Part shown: piece after piece, positions 1-6,899 of the stretch
Numbering within the stretch: the stretch's first letter is position 1
Layout of the letters: each line of letters starts with the position of its first letter
NCBI RefSeq assembly: GCF_036014115.1
Contig: NZ_CP107913.1
Location: 1,488,001 to 1,552,000, forward strand
Source: Streptomyces sp. NBC_00448
GTDB lineage: Bacteria; Actinomycetota; Actinomycetes; Streptomycetales; Streptomycetaceae
Reading direction: 5' to 3'
DNA: 64,000 nucleotides
Made by a program: the position numbers and the translations under genes
Notes under the pieces: model-generated
Seen by the model: only the letters and a program-made list of their open reading frames with translations
The model's database searches: none
Told to the model about the DNA's origin: nothing

Positions 1-1
1 C

Positions 2-670
2 GCCGAGTTCCGGGTGCCGGCCGACCTGCACGCCGACTTCGCCGACGACGCGGGCGACGCCCGCTTCGCGCTGGCCGAGGCCGTCGCCGACGCGACCGAA
101 CAGCACGGCATGGCCGGCCGGGTGACGCTCGGCCACGTCACCTCACTCGCCGGCCGACCGCCGGCCGAGCGCGCCCGGGTGATCGCCCGCCTCGCCGAGG
201 CCGGCGTCGCGGTGGTCGCGCTGCCCGCCACCGACCTGCACCTGGGCGGCCGCACCGACCCCCAGGCCGTACGCCGAGGCGTCACCCCGGTCCGCGAACT
301 GCTCGACGGGGGCGTGCTGACCGGCTTCGCCTCGAACAACATCCGCAACGCCTTCACCCCGTTCGGCAACGCCGACCTGCTCGACATCGGCCTGCTGCTG
401 GCGCAGACCTGCCACATGGGCAGCCCCGCCGACACCGAGCGCATCCTGCGGATGGCCACCACCGACGCCGCCCGGATCACCGGCACCGACGCGGACTACG
501 GGCTGCGGCCCGGCGCCCGCGCCGACCTCGTGGTGCTCGGCACCCGGCGCCGCGAGGACGCCCTCACCGACCGCCCGGACCGGCGCTACGTCGTCAAGCG
601 CGGCCGGATCGTGGCCCGCACCACCCGCACCAGCGAAGTCCTCGACGCGCGGGTGCCGCAGGCCGTCTGA
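2..670 (+). CDS. CodA/AtzC-like amidohydrolase, C-terminal part (5' end outside window)
   Basis: The reading frame is open from the window edge, so only the C-terminal ~222 residues are seen. Motifs match the cytosine deaminase branch of the metal-dependent amidohydrolases: a GHVTSL strand carrying a metal-site His, then LPATDLHLGGR, a VRRGVTPV strand and the TPFGNADLLD loop, ending in the usual small beta-sandwich (ADLVVL...VVKRGRIVART). Where E. coli CodA has its catalytic Asp (GHDD loop) this protein reads ASNN, so Asn replaces that Asp. The likely role is deamination or hydrolysis of a pyrimidine-, triazine- or ureide-type ring compound in the cytoplasm, supported by the permease and amidase genes downstream. 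The exact substrate cannot be read from the sequence. Confidence 0.85.
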   Translation, partial: AEFRVPADLHADFADDAGDARFALAEAVADATEQHGMAGRVTLGHVTSLAGRPPAERARVIARLAEAGVAVVALPATDLHLGGRTDPQAVRRGVTPVRELLDGGVLTGFASNNIRNAFTPFGNADLLDIGLLLAQTCHMGSPADTERILRMATTDAARITGTDADYGLRPGARADLVVLGTRRREDALTDRPDRRYVVKRGRIVARTTRTSEVLDARVPQAV

Positions 671-869
671 CCTCCCGTCCGACCGTCCCTCCGCCGCCTC
701 CGCCCCTCCGCCCCTCCCCCTCCGCGCTCTCTCCGCCCGCCGCGCGCCCGCGCCGCCGCCCGGTGGCTCCCCTCGCTCGCGCCGGGACCTCACCGCACCG
801 CGTCCCACCTCACCACGTCACCGCACCGCAGCCCTCCTCACCCCGACCGCATCCCGCCAGGAGCCCGCC

Positions 870-1454
870 ATGCGCGAACGCGTCCCGCACGAGATCGCCG
901 CCTCCGTACTCGCCGCCACCACCGCCTTCGTCGGCGGCACCGCCCTGAACCTGCCGCCGTGGGCGATCTTCGTCTCCTGGGCCGGGCTGCACCTGATGGG
1001 CCCGCTCAGCCTGGCCAACGCCGCACGGCTCTGGGCCGCGATGCCGGTGGGCTCGGCGTTCGCGCTCGCCATCGTGCTGGCCGACCAGCACCTCGGGCCG
1101 CACGTGGACAACGGCCGCTGGGCCCAGGACGCGCTGCTCGCCGCGATCATCCTGGTGCTCAACACGGCCCTGATGTACACCGGCCGGCTCCGGGCGACCT
1201 CGCTGGTGCCGGGGATGTTCCTCGGCTTCGCCTCCTACTTCGCCACGTTCTTCGGCGGCTTCGGCTACCACGCGGGAAGCGTCTGGGCGGCCTGGGTGAG
1301 CGTGGTGGCCATGAACGCGCTCGGCCCGGTCTACGCCTACCTCGCCGGCCGGCTCACCTTCGCCCGCGCCGAGCCGGGCGACACCGCGACCGCGACCGCG
1401 GCGCACGCCGCACCGGCCGCCCAGGCCGGCCCGTCCCCCGCACGGGCCCGCTGA
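870..1454 (+). CDS. DUF1097-type integral membrane protein
   Basis: This 194-residue, very hydrophobic protein has about five predicted membrane segments, with a Gly-rich FFGGFGYHAGS turn and a short cytoplasmic Ala-rich tail. Length and pattern fit the DUF1097 family of small inner-membrane proteins, whose function is not established. The ATG follows an AGGAG-like site (CAGGAG) about 8 nt upstream. The gene ends 1 nt before the next start, so it is part of the catabolic operon and may assist uptake or efflux of the substrate or product of the flanking enzymes. That role is inferred only from position. Confidence 0.75.
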   Translation: MRERVPHEIAASVLAATTAFVGGTALNLPPWAIFVSWAGLHLMGPLSLANAARLWAAMPVGSAFALAIVLADQHLGPHVDNGRWAQDALLAAIILVLNTALMYTGRLRATSLVPGMFLGFASYFATFFGGFGYHAGSVWAAWVSVVAMNALGPVYAYLAGRLTFARAEPGDTATATAAHAAPAAQAGPSPARAR

Positions 1455-1455
1455 C

Positions 1456-1995
1456 ATGGCCGCCGACGTGCCCGCCCACCCCCCGGGTGCGCGGATCGAC
1501 CACCCCAACGTCGTCGCCGAGGTGACCGCACTCGCCGACGCGTACGAAGACGCGCTGACCGGCAACGACATCCCGGTCCTCGACGCGATGTTCTGGGACG
1601 GCCCGCACACGGTGCGGCTCGGCGCGACGGAGGAGCTGTTCGGCACCGAGGAGATCGCGGCCTTCCGCCGTGGCCGCCCGGCCGCCGGGCTGGACCGGAC
1701 CCGCACCCGAACCGAAGTCACCACCTTCGGCACCGACTTCGCGGTCACCACGACCGTGTTCGTACGCGCCGGCGTCCCGGGGGTGGGCCGGCAGTCCCAG
1801 ACCTGGGTACGGCTCCCCGAGGGCTGGCGGGTCGTGGCCGCCCACGTCTCCCAGCGCCCCGGCGCCGGGACCGACCGGCCCGCGCCCGTGTCCCCGCACC
1901 CGCCCGTACCCGTACACGCCCCACCGTCCCGCGCGCAGCCGCCGCGGGTGTATGCACCGGACCACCCGACCGACGAACAGGGGACCCGACCGTGA
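1456..1995 (+). CDS. HpxZ/AtzH-type (DUF3225, SnoaL-like) protein
   Basis: The first ~125 residues form a SnoaL/NTF2-like domain typical of HpxZ and AtzH: a start like IDHPNVVAEV, then ALTGNDIPVLDAMFWDG and a strand block ending WVRLPEGWRVVAAHVS. These proteins accompany AtzE-like amidases in purine-ureide (hpx) and cyanuric acid (atz) catabolism, and AtzH-type members are reported to act on small carboxylated urea-type intermediates. The Pro-rich C-terminal ~50 residues are low complexity. The stop overlaps the permease start by 4 nt (GTGA), so translation is likely coupled. Family assignment is good; the reaction is inferred. Confidence 0.8.
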   Translation: MAADVPAHPPGARIDHPNVVAEVTALADAYEDALTGNDIPVLDAMFWDGPHTVRLGATEELFGTEEIAAFRRGRPAAGLDRTRTRTEVTTFGTDFAVTTTVFVRAGVPGVGRQSQTWVRLPEGWRVVAAHVSQRPGAGTDRPAPVSPHPPVPVHAPPSRAQPPRVYAPDHPTDEQGTRP

Positions 1996-3437
1996 CCGGA
2001 CCCGATCGCCCCGCCGCCGGCACGGGGGCGGAGTACGAGCACACCGCCGTGCCGGCGGGCGCCCGCAAGAGCCTGCTGTCGGTCGCCGGTGTCTGGGGCG
2101 GCTTCCCCATGTGCCTGGGCAACGCCGTCTTCGGCGGCCTGATCGTGTACAACCTCGGCCTGCGCGAAGGGTTCTGGGCCATCCTCGCCGGCAACCTCGC
2201 CCTGCTCGGATACGTCGGTGCGCTCAGCCACCACGCCGGTCGCACCGGCCGCAGCTTCGCGATGCAGGCGGCCGACGCGTTCGGCCCGCGCGGCAGGCTG
2301 CTGGTCACCGGCCTGCTCGCGACCGTGGTGATCGGCTGGTTCTCCTACCAGGTGGGGCTGACCGGCACCACCCTCCAGCAGGTGCTCGGCTGGACCCCGG
2401 TGTGGGGCGCCCTGCTCGGCGCGGTGGTCTACGTCGCCCTCACCGTCACCGGCATCCGCGCGCTGTCGCTGGTCGGCCTCGTCGCGGTGCCGCTCTTCCT
2501 GCTCACCGCCGGGCTGGCGTTCTGGTACGCGGCCCGCGGCGGCGCCACCGCGAGCGGCGCCCTGTCGTACCGCGGCCACGACCACGGCATCACCTTCTGG
2601 TCGGCGGTGGGGATCGTGGTGGCGGGGTTCGCGGACTCCGGCACCATGACCGCCGACTTCACCCGGTGGAGCCGTGACGGCCGCTCGGCCGTGTACGCGA
2701 CCGCGGCGGCGTTCCCGTTCGGCAACACCGTGGCCTACCTGGTGGGCGGCGCGGTGGTCGCCACGGGCGGTGCCGCGCACCCGGCCACCGACGGCGGCTC
2801 CTTCCTCGGGCTGCTGGACGGGCACGGCGGCTGGATCACCGCGCTCGCGGTGCTGTTCACCCTGGCCAACCTGGGCTCGGTCGCCGCGCACTGCCTCTAC
2901 AACGCGGCGGTGGGCTGGTCAGGGCTGACCCCGCTGCGGATGCGCCCGCTGGCGGTCCTGCTGGGCGCGGCCGGAGCCGCGCTGGCGCTCACCGGCGTGT
3001 GGACGTCGATCGTCAGCTGGCTGCAACTCCTGGGCATCCTGGTGCCGCCCATCGGCGCGGTGCTGATCGTCCACCAGTTCCTGGGGCGCCGGGCGGAGAA
3101 CGGGGGTGCCGAGGGCTCCGCCACCACGGCACCAGGAGCCGTCACCGGAGCCGTCACCGCGGCCGGTGGTCCCGGCCTCCCCGCGGCCCTGCCCGGTAGC
3201 GTGCCGGTCCGCCGGGACCACGGGCTGCGGTGGCCCGCGACGGCGAGTTGGGCGGCCGGTTCGGGCGCCGCCTGGCTGCTGCACCACCTGGAGCCCGGCT
3301 CGCTCGACGCCCTGCTGGGCTTCTGCGTCGCCGCGTGCGCCTTCGGCGGCCACCACCTGGTGACGGCCAGGGTCCGTCCGCACGCGCCGGGCGGGCCTGC
3401 CGCCGCCGCGGTCGCCGCCGGGGCGGCGCGGCGGTGA
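1992..3437 (+). CDS. NCS1-family purine/cytosine permease (CodB-like)
   Basis: This 481-residue transporter has about twelve membrane segments. The N-terminal region (GVWGGFPMCLGNAVFGGLIV) and a later ADSGTMTADFTRW stretch are typical of the CodB branch of nucleobase:cation symporters. It most likely imports the ring compound degraded by the flanking amidohydrolase and amidase. The gene starts with GTG overlapping the HpxZ-like stop and ends with the same 4-nt GTGA overlap to the amidase, so the three genes are translationally linked. The last ~70 residues are Ala/Pro/Gly rich with two further hydrophobic stretches. Confidence 0.88.
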   Translation: MTGPDRPAAGTGAEYEHTAVPAGARKSLLSVAGVWGGFPMCLGNAVFGGLIVYNLGLREGFWAILAGNLALLGYVGALSHHAGRTGRSFAMQAADAFGPRGRLLVTGLLATVVIGWFSYQVGLTGTTLQQVLGWTPVWGALLGAVVYVALTVTGIRALSLVGLVAVPLFLLTAGLAFWYAARGGATASGALSYRGHDHGITFWSAVGIVVAGFADSGTMTADFTRWSRDGRSAVYATAAAFPFGNTVAYLVGGAVVATGGAAHPATDGGSFLGLLDGHGGWITALAVLFTLANLGSVAAHCLYNAAVGWSGLTPLRMRPLAVLLGAAGAALALTGVWTSIVSWLQLLGILVPPIGAVLIVHQFLGRRAENGGAEGSATTAPGAVTGAVTAAGGPGLPAALPGSVPVRRDHGLRWPATASWAAGSGAAWLLHHLEPGSLDALLGFCVAACAFGGHHLVTARVRPHAPGGPAAAAVAAGAARR

Positions 3438-4936
3438 CGCCCGCCGAGCGCGACGCGCTGTGCTTCCTGCCTGCCACGGAGGTGGCCGCCGCCGTGGCGG
3501 CCCGGCGGTTGTCGCCGGTCGAGGTGGTGGACGCCGTGCTGGAGCGGATCGAGGCGGTGGACCCGGAGTTGGGGGCCTTCTGCACGCCGGTGCCCGACCG
3601 GGCCAGGGCGGAGGCGGCGGACCTCGCGGACCGCCTCGCCCGTGGGGAGGCGGCCGGCCCGCTGGCGGGCGTGCCGCTGGGGGTGAAGGACCTGATCGCG
3701 ACGGCCGGCATCCGCACCACCTCGGGCTCGCCCGCCTACCGCGACCACGTGCCCGACCAGGACGACATCGTGGTGGAGCGGGTGAGGGGCGCGGGAGGGG
3801 TGGTGCTCGGGAAGACGAACACGACCGAGTTCGGCTACAGCCCGGCAGGACACAACCCGCTCTTCCCGCCCACGCGCAATCCCTGGGCCCCGTCCCTCAC
3901 CCCGGGCGGCTCCAGCGCGGGCTCGGCCGCCGCGGTGGCCGCCGGGCTCGGTCCGGTGGCGCTGGGCAGCGACGGCGGGTGCTCGCTGCGCGTGCCGGCC
4001 TCCTTCTGCGAACTGGTCGGCATGAAGCCCTCGATGGGCCGGGTACCGGTCTGGCCCGGCTGTCGCGACGAGCGCTTCCCCGGCATGTCCGGATGGGAGA
4101 GCGTCGAGCACCTGGGAGCGCTGACCCGGACCGTCGCCGACACCGCGCTGCTGCTGTCGGTGCTCGCCGGGCCCGATCCGCGCGACCGGCACTCCGTTCC
4201 CTGCGGCGACGTGGACTGGCGCGCGGCCGCGCGGGCCGGGGCCGCCGAGGGGTGCGCGGGCCTGCGGGTCGCCTACAGCCCGGACCTGGGCTACCTGCCG
4301 GTGGACCCGGAGGTGCGCCGGGTGGTCGGTGAGGCGGTCGGCGCCTTCACGGACCTGGGCTGCGTGGTGGAGGAGGTCGTGCCCGGCTGGGCGGACCCGG
4401 CGGAGGCGTTCCAGGCGGTGATCACCGCCGAGACCGACCTGAGCGGGATGCGCGCCCTCGTGGACCGGTACGGCACCGAGATGTCACCGCACCTCGTCGC
4501 CTGGATGACCCGCGCGTGGACGGCGCGGGAGCTGACGGACGCGAACATCGCCCGCAAGGCGCTGGCCAACCGGATGGCCGGGCTGATGTCCCGCTACGAC
4601 CTGCTGGTCACGCCGACCGCGGCCGTGGCGCCGTTTCCGGTCGGCGTCCAGGGGCCGGAGCGGATCGACGGCCGCGCGGTGGCCGACATGGCGTGGATCG
4701 GCTTCAACTACCCCGCGTCGCTGACCGGGCAGCCCGCGGTGAGCCTGCCGGCCGGCCGGACCCGCGACGGCCTTCCGGTCGGCCTCCAAGTGGTCGGCCG
4801 CCACCTCGCCGACGGCACCGTCCTGCGGGTCGCCGCGGCGTACGAGGTGGCGCGGCCGTGGGCGCACCGCCGTCCGCGAGCGGGGGACGCCGCCCAAGGG
4901 ACAGCCGGCCGGGGGACGGTCGGCCGGGGGGCGTGA
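3434..4936 (+). CDS. Amidase-signature enzyme, AtzE/GatA-like
   Basis: A 500-residue amidase-signature hydrolase. The catalytic Ser-cisSer-Lys set is visible: Lys in GVPLGVKDLIA, the cis-Ser in GGSSAGSAAAVAAG and the nucleophilic Ser in GSDGGCSLRVPASF, where Cys replaces the usual Gly just before that Ser. Family members hydrolyse C-N amide bonds in small carboxamides, ureides or biuret-type compounds. With an HpxZ/AtzH-type partner nearby, an AtzE-like role on an open-ring intermediate is likely. The GTG start was chosen because it overlaps the permease stop (GTGA); the frame stays open further upstream but only inside the permease gene. Confidence 0.87.
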   Translation: MTPAERDALCFLPATEVAAAVAARRLSPVEVVDAVLERIEAVDPELGAFCTPVPDRARAEAADLADRLARGEAAGPLAGVPLGVKDLIATAGIRTTSGSPAYRDHVPDQDDIVVERVRGAGGVVLGKTNTTEFGYSPAGHNPLFPPTRNPWAPSLTPGGSSAGSAAAVAAGLGPVALGSDGGCSLRVPASFCELVGMKPSMGRVPVWPGCRDERFPGMSGWESVEHLGALTRTVADTALLLSVLAGPDPRDRHSVPCGDVDWRAAARAGAAEGCAGLRVAYSPDLGYLPVDPEVRRVVGEAVGAFTDLGCVVEEVVPGWADPAEAFQAVITAETDLSGMRALVDRYGTEMSPHLVAWMTRAWTARELTDANIARKALANRMAGLMSRYDLLVTPTAAVAPFPVGVQGPERIDGRAVADMAWIGFNYPASLTGQPAVSLPAGRTRDGLPVGLQVVGRHLADGTVLRVAAAYEVARPWAHRRPRAGDAAQGTAGRGTVGRGA

Positions 4937-5027
4937 ACCCGGCGCGCCGGTGGGCGCGCCGTCGGCGGTGGCGACCGTGATCGGCCCCGCCAGGAGTGGG
5001 CCGGGCGACTCGGGGCAGGTGGGCGTC

Positions 5028-5624
5028 ATGGCCGTACTGAGGAGATTCGCCCGCCCGCTGCTCGCCACCACGTTCGTCGGCGGCGGCTTCGCCACTCTGC
5101 GCGAGTCGGCGGCAGCCGCCCCGGTCGGGCCGTCCGCCCCGCACGACCGGTACGACCCGCGGGGCGCTCCGGCGCCCGACGACGGGCTCTCGCCGGCCGA
5201 CCGGCTCCGGCGGATCGCCCAGGACCCGCGGCAGGTCGCCCTGGTCACCGGCTCGGTACGGCTCGGCGCGGGCGTGCTGCTCGCCCTGGGCCGCTTCCCG
5301 CGCGTGTCGGCGGCCGCGCTCGCGGCGACGCTCGTGCCGACCGTGCTCACCGAGCAGCCGTACTGGCGACTTGAGGACCCGCGGGAGCGCGCCCGCGAGC
5401 GGGCCCGCTTCTTCCAGGACGTCTCGCTGCTCGGCGGTCTGCTGCTGGCCGCGGCCGACACGCACGGCAAGCCGTCGCTGGCCTACCGCACCCGCCATGC
5501 CGCCTCCGACGCGGGCGACTCCCTGCACCACGCGGTCGAGAGCGTCACCGACGGTGTGAAGGACCTCGCCGACGAGGTGAAGGAGTTCGCCGTCGACGTC
5601 CGCGACCGCCTGCCCGGCGCCTGA
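5028..5624 (+). CDS. DoxX-family membrane protein
   Basis: The ATG (MAVLRRFARPLL) has AGGTGG about 6 nt upstream; an earlier in-frame start would add a poor N-terminus. The ~198-residue product has the DoxX layout: a hydrophobic start LLATTFVGGGFATL, a Pro-rich loop, then paired membrane segments around LVTGSVRLGAGVLLALGR and DVSLLGGLLLAAADTHGKPS. DoxX proteins are small four-helix membrane proteins, in some species linked to redox or thiol homeostasis. The C-terminal ~40 residues (SLHHAVESVTDGVKDLADEVKEF) are amphipathic helix. The 91-nt gap after the amidase suggests it is separate from the catabolic operon. Confidence 0.8.
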   Translation: MAVLRRFARPLLATTFVGGGFATLRESAAAAPVGPSAPHDRYDPRGAPAPDDGLSPADRLRRIAQDPRQVALVTGSVRLGAGVLLALGRFPRVSAAALAATLVPTVLTEQPYWRLEDPRERARERARFFQDVSLLGGLLLAAADTHGKPSLAYRTRHAASDAGDSLHHAVESVTDGVKDLADEVKEFAVDVRDRLPGA

Positions 5625-5637
5625 CCCGGATCTGGGT

Positions 5638-5663
5638 GCCCCCGCTCCCCTTGGTCCGGGGGC
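5638..5663. terminator. Hairpin between convergent genes
   Basis: A 7-bp GC stem (GCCCCCG / CGGGGGC) with a 12-nt loop lies between the DoxX gene and the small membrane protein gene, which converge here. It probably stops both. No T-run follows, which is normal in Streptomyces. Confidence 0.5.
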
Positions 5664-5684
5664 GGGCCGCTCAGCCGTCGCCGC

Positions 5685-5870
5685 TCAACTGTCGCCGCCC
5701 CGGCGCTTGCCCGCCCACACCGCGAGCGCGACGACGGCCACGATGACCAGCAGCACCACGAAGACCGTCGACAGGCCCCCCGAGCCCCCGCCGCTACCGC
5801 TGCCGCTGCCGTAGCTGTGGTGATGGTGGTAGCTGTGGCCGTGTACGCGTGTCAGTCCCCCGAGATGCAT
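5685..5870 (-). CDS. Small His/Gly/Ser-rich single-span membrane protein
   Basis: A 61-residue protein: an N-terminus with a YHHHHSYG cluster, a Gly/Ser linker, one membrane helix (STVFVVLLVIVAVVALAVWAG) and a basic tail KRRGGDS. The ATG was chosen because TACGAT lies exactly 7 nt before it, the geometry of a -10 box for a leaderless transcript, and no Shine-Dalgarno sequence is present. It has no recognisable family. It faces the barstar gene divergently across about 150 bp. The His cluster could bind metal, but nothing else in the sequence supports that. Confidence 0.5.
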   Translation of the reverse strand: MHLGGLTRVHGHSYHHHHSYGSGSGSGGGSGGLSTVFVVLLVIVAVVALAVWAGKRRGGDS

Positions 5871-6021
5871 GGCGTCGATCGTAGGGGGCGCGGCGCGGCG
5901 GACGGTCGCCTTCCGGTCACAGGCATGCCACAGGAAGATGCGCGCCGCCGTATCGGGGGACACGGCGCGGCGCACCCGCGATCACCAGGGACTTCGCGCC
6001 GGGCTGTGGCAGCATCGGCGC

Positions 6022-6351
6022 ATGCTCGTGCTCGATCTGGCCGGAGTGGGCGACCGGCAGGAGTTCATGGACCGGGTCTCCGCCGACCTGCGGTTGCCCG
6101 ACTGGTTCGGGCGCAACTGGGACGCGCTCGCGGACTGCCTCACCGACCTGTCCTGGTGGCCGGTCGAGCCCGGCGGCCGGCGGCTGCACGTGCGCAACTG
6201 GCAGGGTTTCGCCGCGGAACTCCCGCGGGAGTGGCGGATCGTCAAGGACATCCTCCGGGACGCCGAACTCTTCTGGCGCCACACCGACAGCGAACTGGCC
6301 GTCATCGTGGAAGGCGAGGACCCCACCGACACCGCGGCTTCGGGTGGCTAG
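6022..6351 (+). CDS. Barstar-family protein (RNase inhibitor-like)
   Basis: The 109-residue product fits barstar: MLVLDLAGV start, then the conserved block LRLPDWFGRNWDALADCLTDL and a C-terminal strand ELAVIVEGEDP. Barstars inhibit barnase-type secreted RNases by capping the active site. No barnase-like gene lies nearby, so this is an orphan inhibitor, which is common in streptomycetes. The start was set at the ATG that begins the family match; CAGCAT 6 nt upstream could be a -10 box for a leaderless mRNA, and no Shine-Dalgarno is seen. Confidence 0.85.
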   Translation: MLVLDLAGVGDRQEFMDRVSADLRLPDWFGRNWDALADCLTDLSWWPVEPGGRRLHVRNWQGFAAELPREWRIVKDILRDAELFWRHTDSELAVIVEGEDPTDTAASGG

Positions 6352-6360
6352 CGGACCCTC

Positions 6361-6542
6361 TGGGGTGGTGCGGCCTCTTCCCCGGAAGAAGGGGGCGCCC
6401 CGAACGGGCGCGCGGGGGTACTCCCCCTGGCTCCGCCGGGGGCGCCCCCACCCGGGCGAAGCTCCGGGAGAACCGCGCGAGCAGCCCGCCACCGGCGGGT
6501 GATCCCCCAACCGACGGAACCACGCACCCCGGAGGGTCACGC
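6361..6542 (+). repeat. Dispersed intergenic repeat, copy 1 (long form)
   Basis: A plus-oriented copy of the dispersed element. Its order is GGTGGTGCGGCCTCTTCC hairpin edge, GGGGCGC-type core, the 57-bp palindromic module (GTACTCCCCCTGGCTCC... CGAAGCTCCGGGAG), the GCGCGAGCAGCCC segment, and the closing edge ACCCCGGAGGGTCACG. Both outer edges are shared nearly base for base with copy 2 on the other side of the radical SAM gene. The element fills much of the gap between the barstar and radical SAM genes; about 6543-6704 shows nothing I can name. Confidence 0.85.
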
Positions 6543-6704
6543 CACTGGCCACCCCTCCGATCCCGGCCGCCGTGCCGGGTGAGGGCCCCGGCAGGTGTCC
6601 ATCCCGGTCGGCAGGGCAATGCGGACTTCCCCTCGCGACCGCACTCTCAGATCTTCGGGACCGGGTCGTCGTGTCTCCGGGATCAGGGGTCGGGCCGCCG
6701 TACC

Positions 6705-6899
6705 GTGTGCACCAACTACTGTTGCTGCACCTCTAGTTGCACACCTGTACCTGATTTCCAGTGCTTCGGGCCCACCGGCCGGCGACGGCCGGCGGACTCC
6801 CAGCACGGTCTGGAGTTCCATGGCCCGCCTGCTCCGGCCGGCCGGCGGGTTCTCCCCCACCGGCCAAGCACCCGAATTACGAGAAGGATTGTGAAATGA
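6705..6899 (+). CDS. Possible Cys-rich small ORF overlapping the radical SAM start
   Basis: A GTG-initiated frame of 64 codons begins VCTNYCCCTSSCTPVPDF and places six Cys codons within the first 20 residues. Its TGA overlaps the radical SAM ATG by 4 nt (ATGA), as in coupled actinomycete gene pairs. Against it being a gene: third-position G/C in the Cys-rich part is clearly lower than in neighbouring genes, the 3' end includes rare AGA and AGG codons formed by the next gene's ribosome site, and its own Shine-Dalgarno is weak and distant (AGGGG). It could be a RiPP-like precursor, a leader peptide or chance. Confidence 0.25.
   Translation: MCTNYCCCTSSCTPVPDFQCFGPTGRRRPADSQHGLEFHGPPAPAGRRVLPHRPSTRITRRIVK

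Noticed and set aside
6595..6894. A 99-codon frame ending 1 nt before the radical SAM start, considered as a RiPP precursor
   Set aside because: Codon bias in the A/T-richer part is poor, no leader/core pattern is visible, and GTG or ATG starts lack good ribosome sites. The overlapping Cys-rich frame was kept only as a low-confidence alternative.
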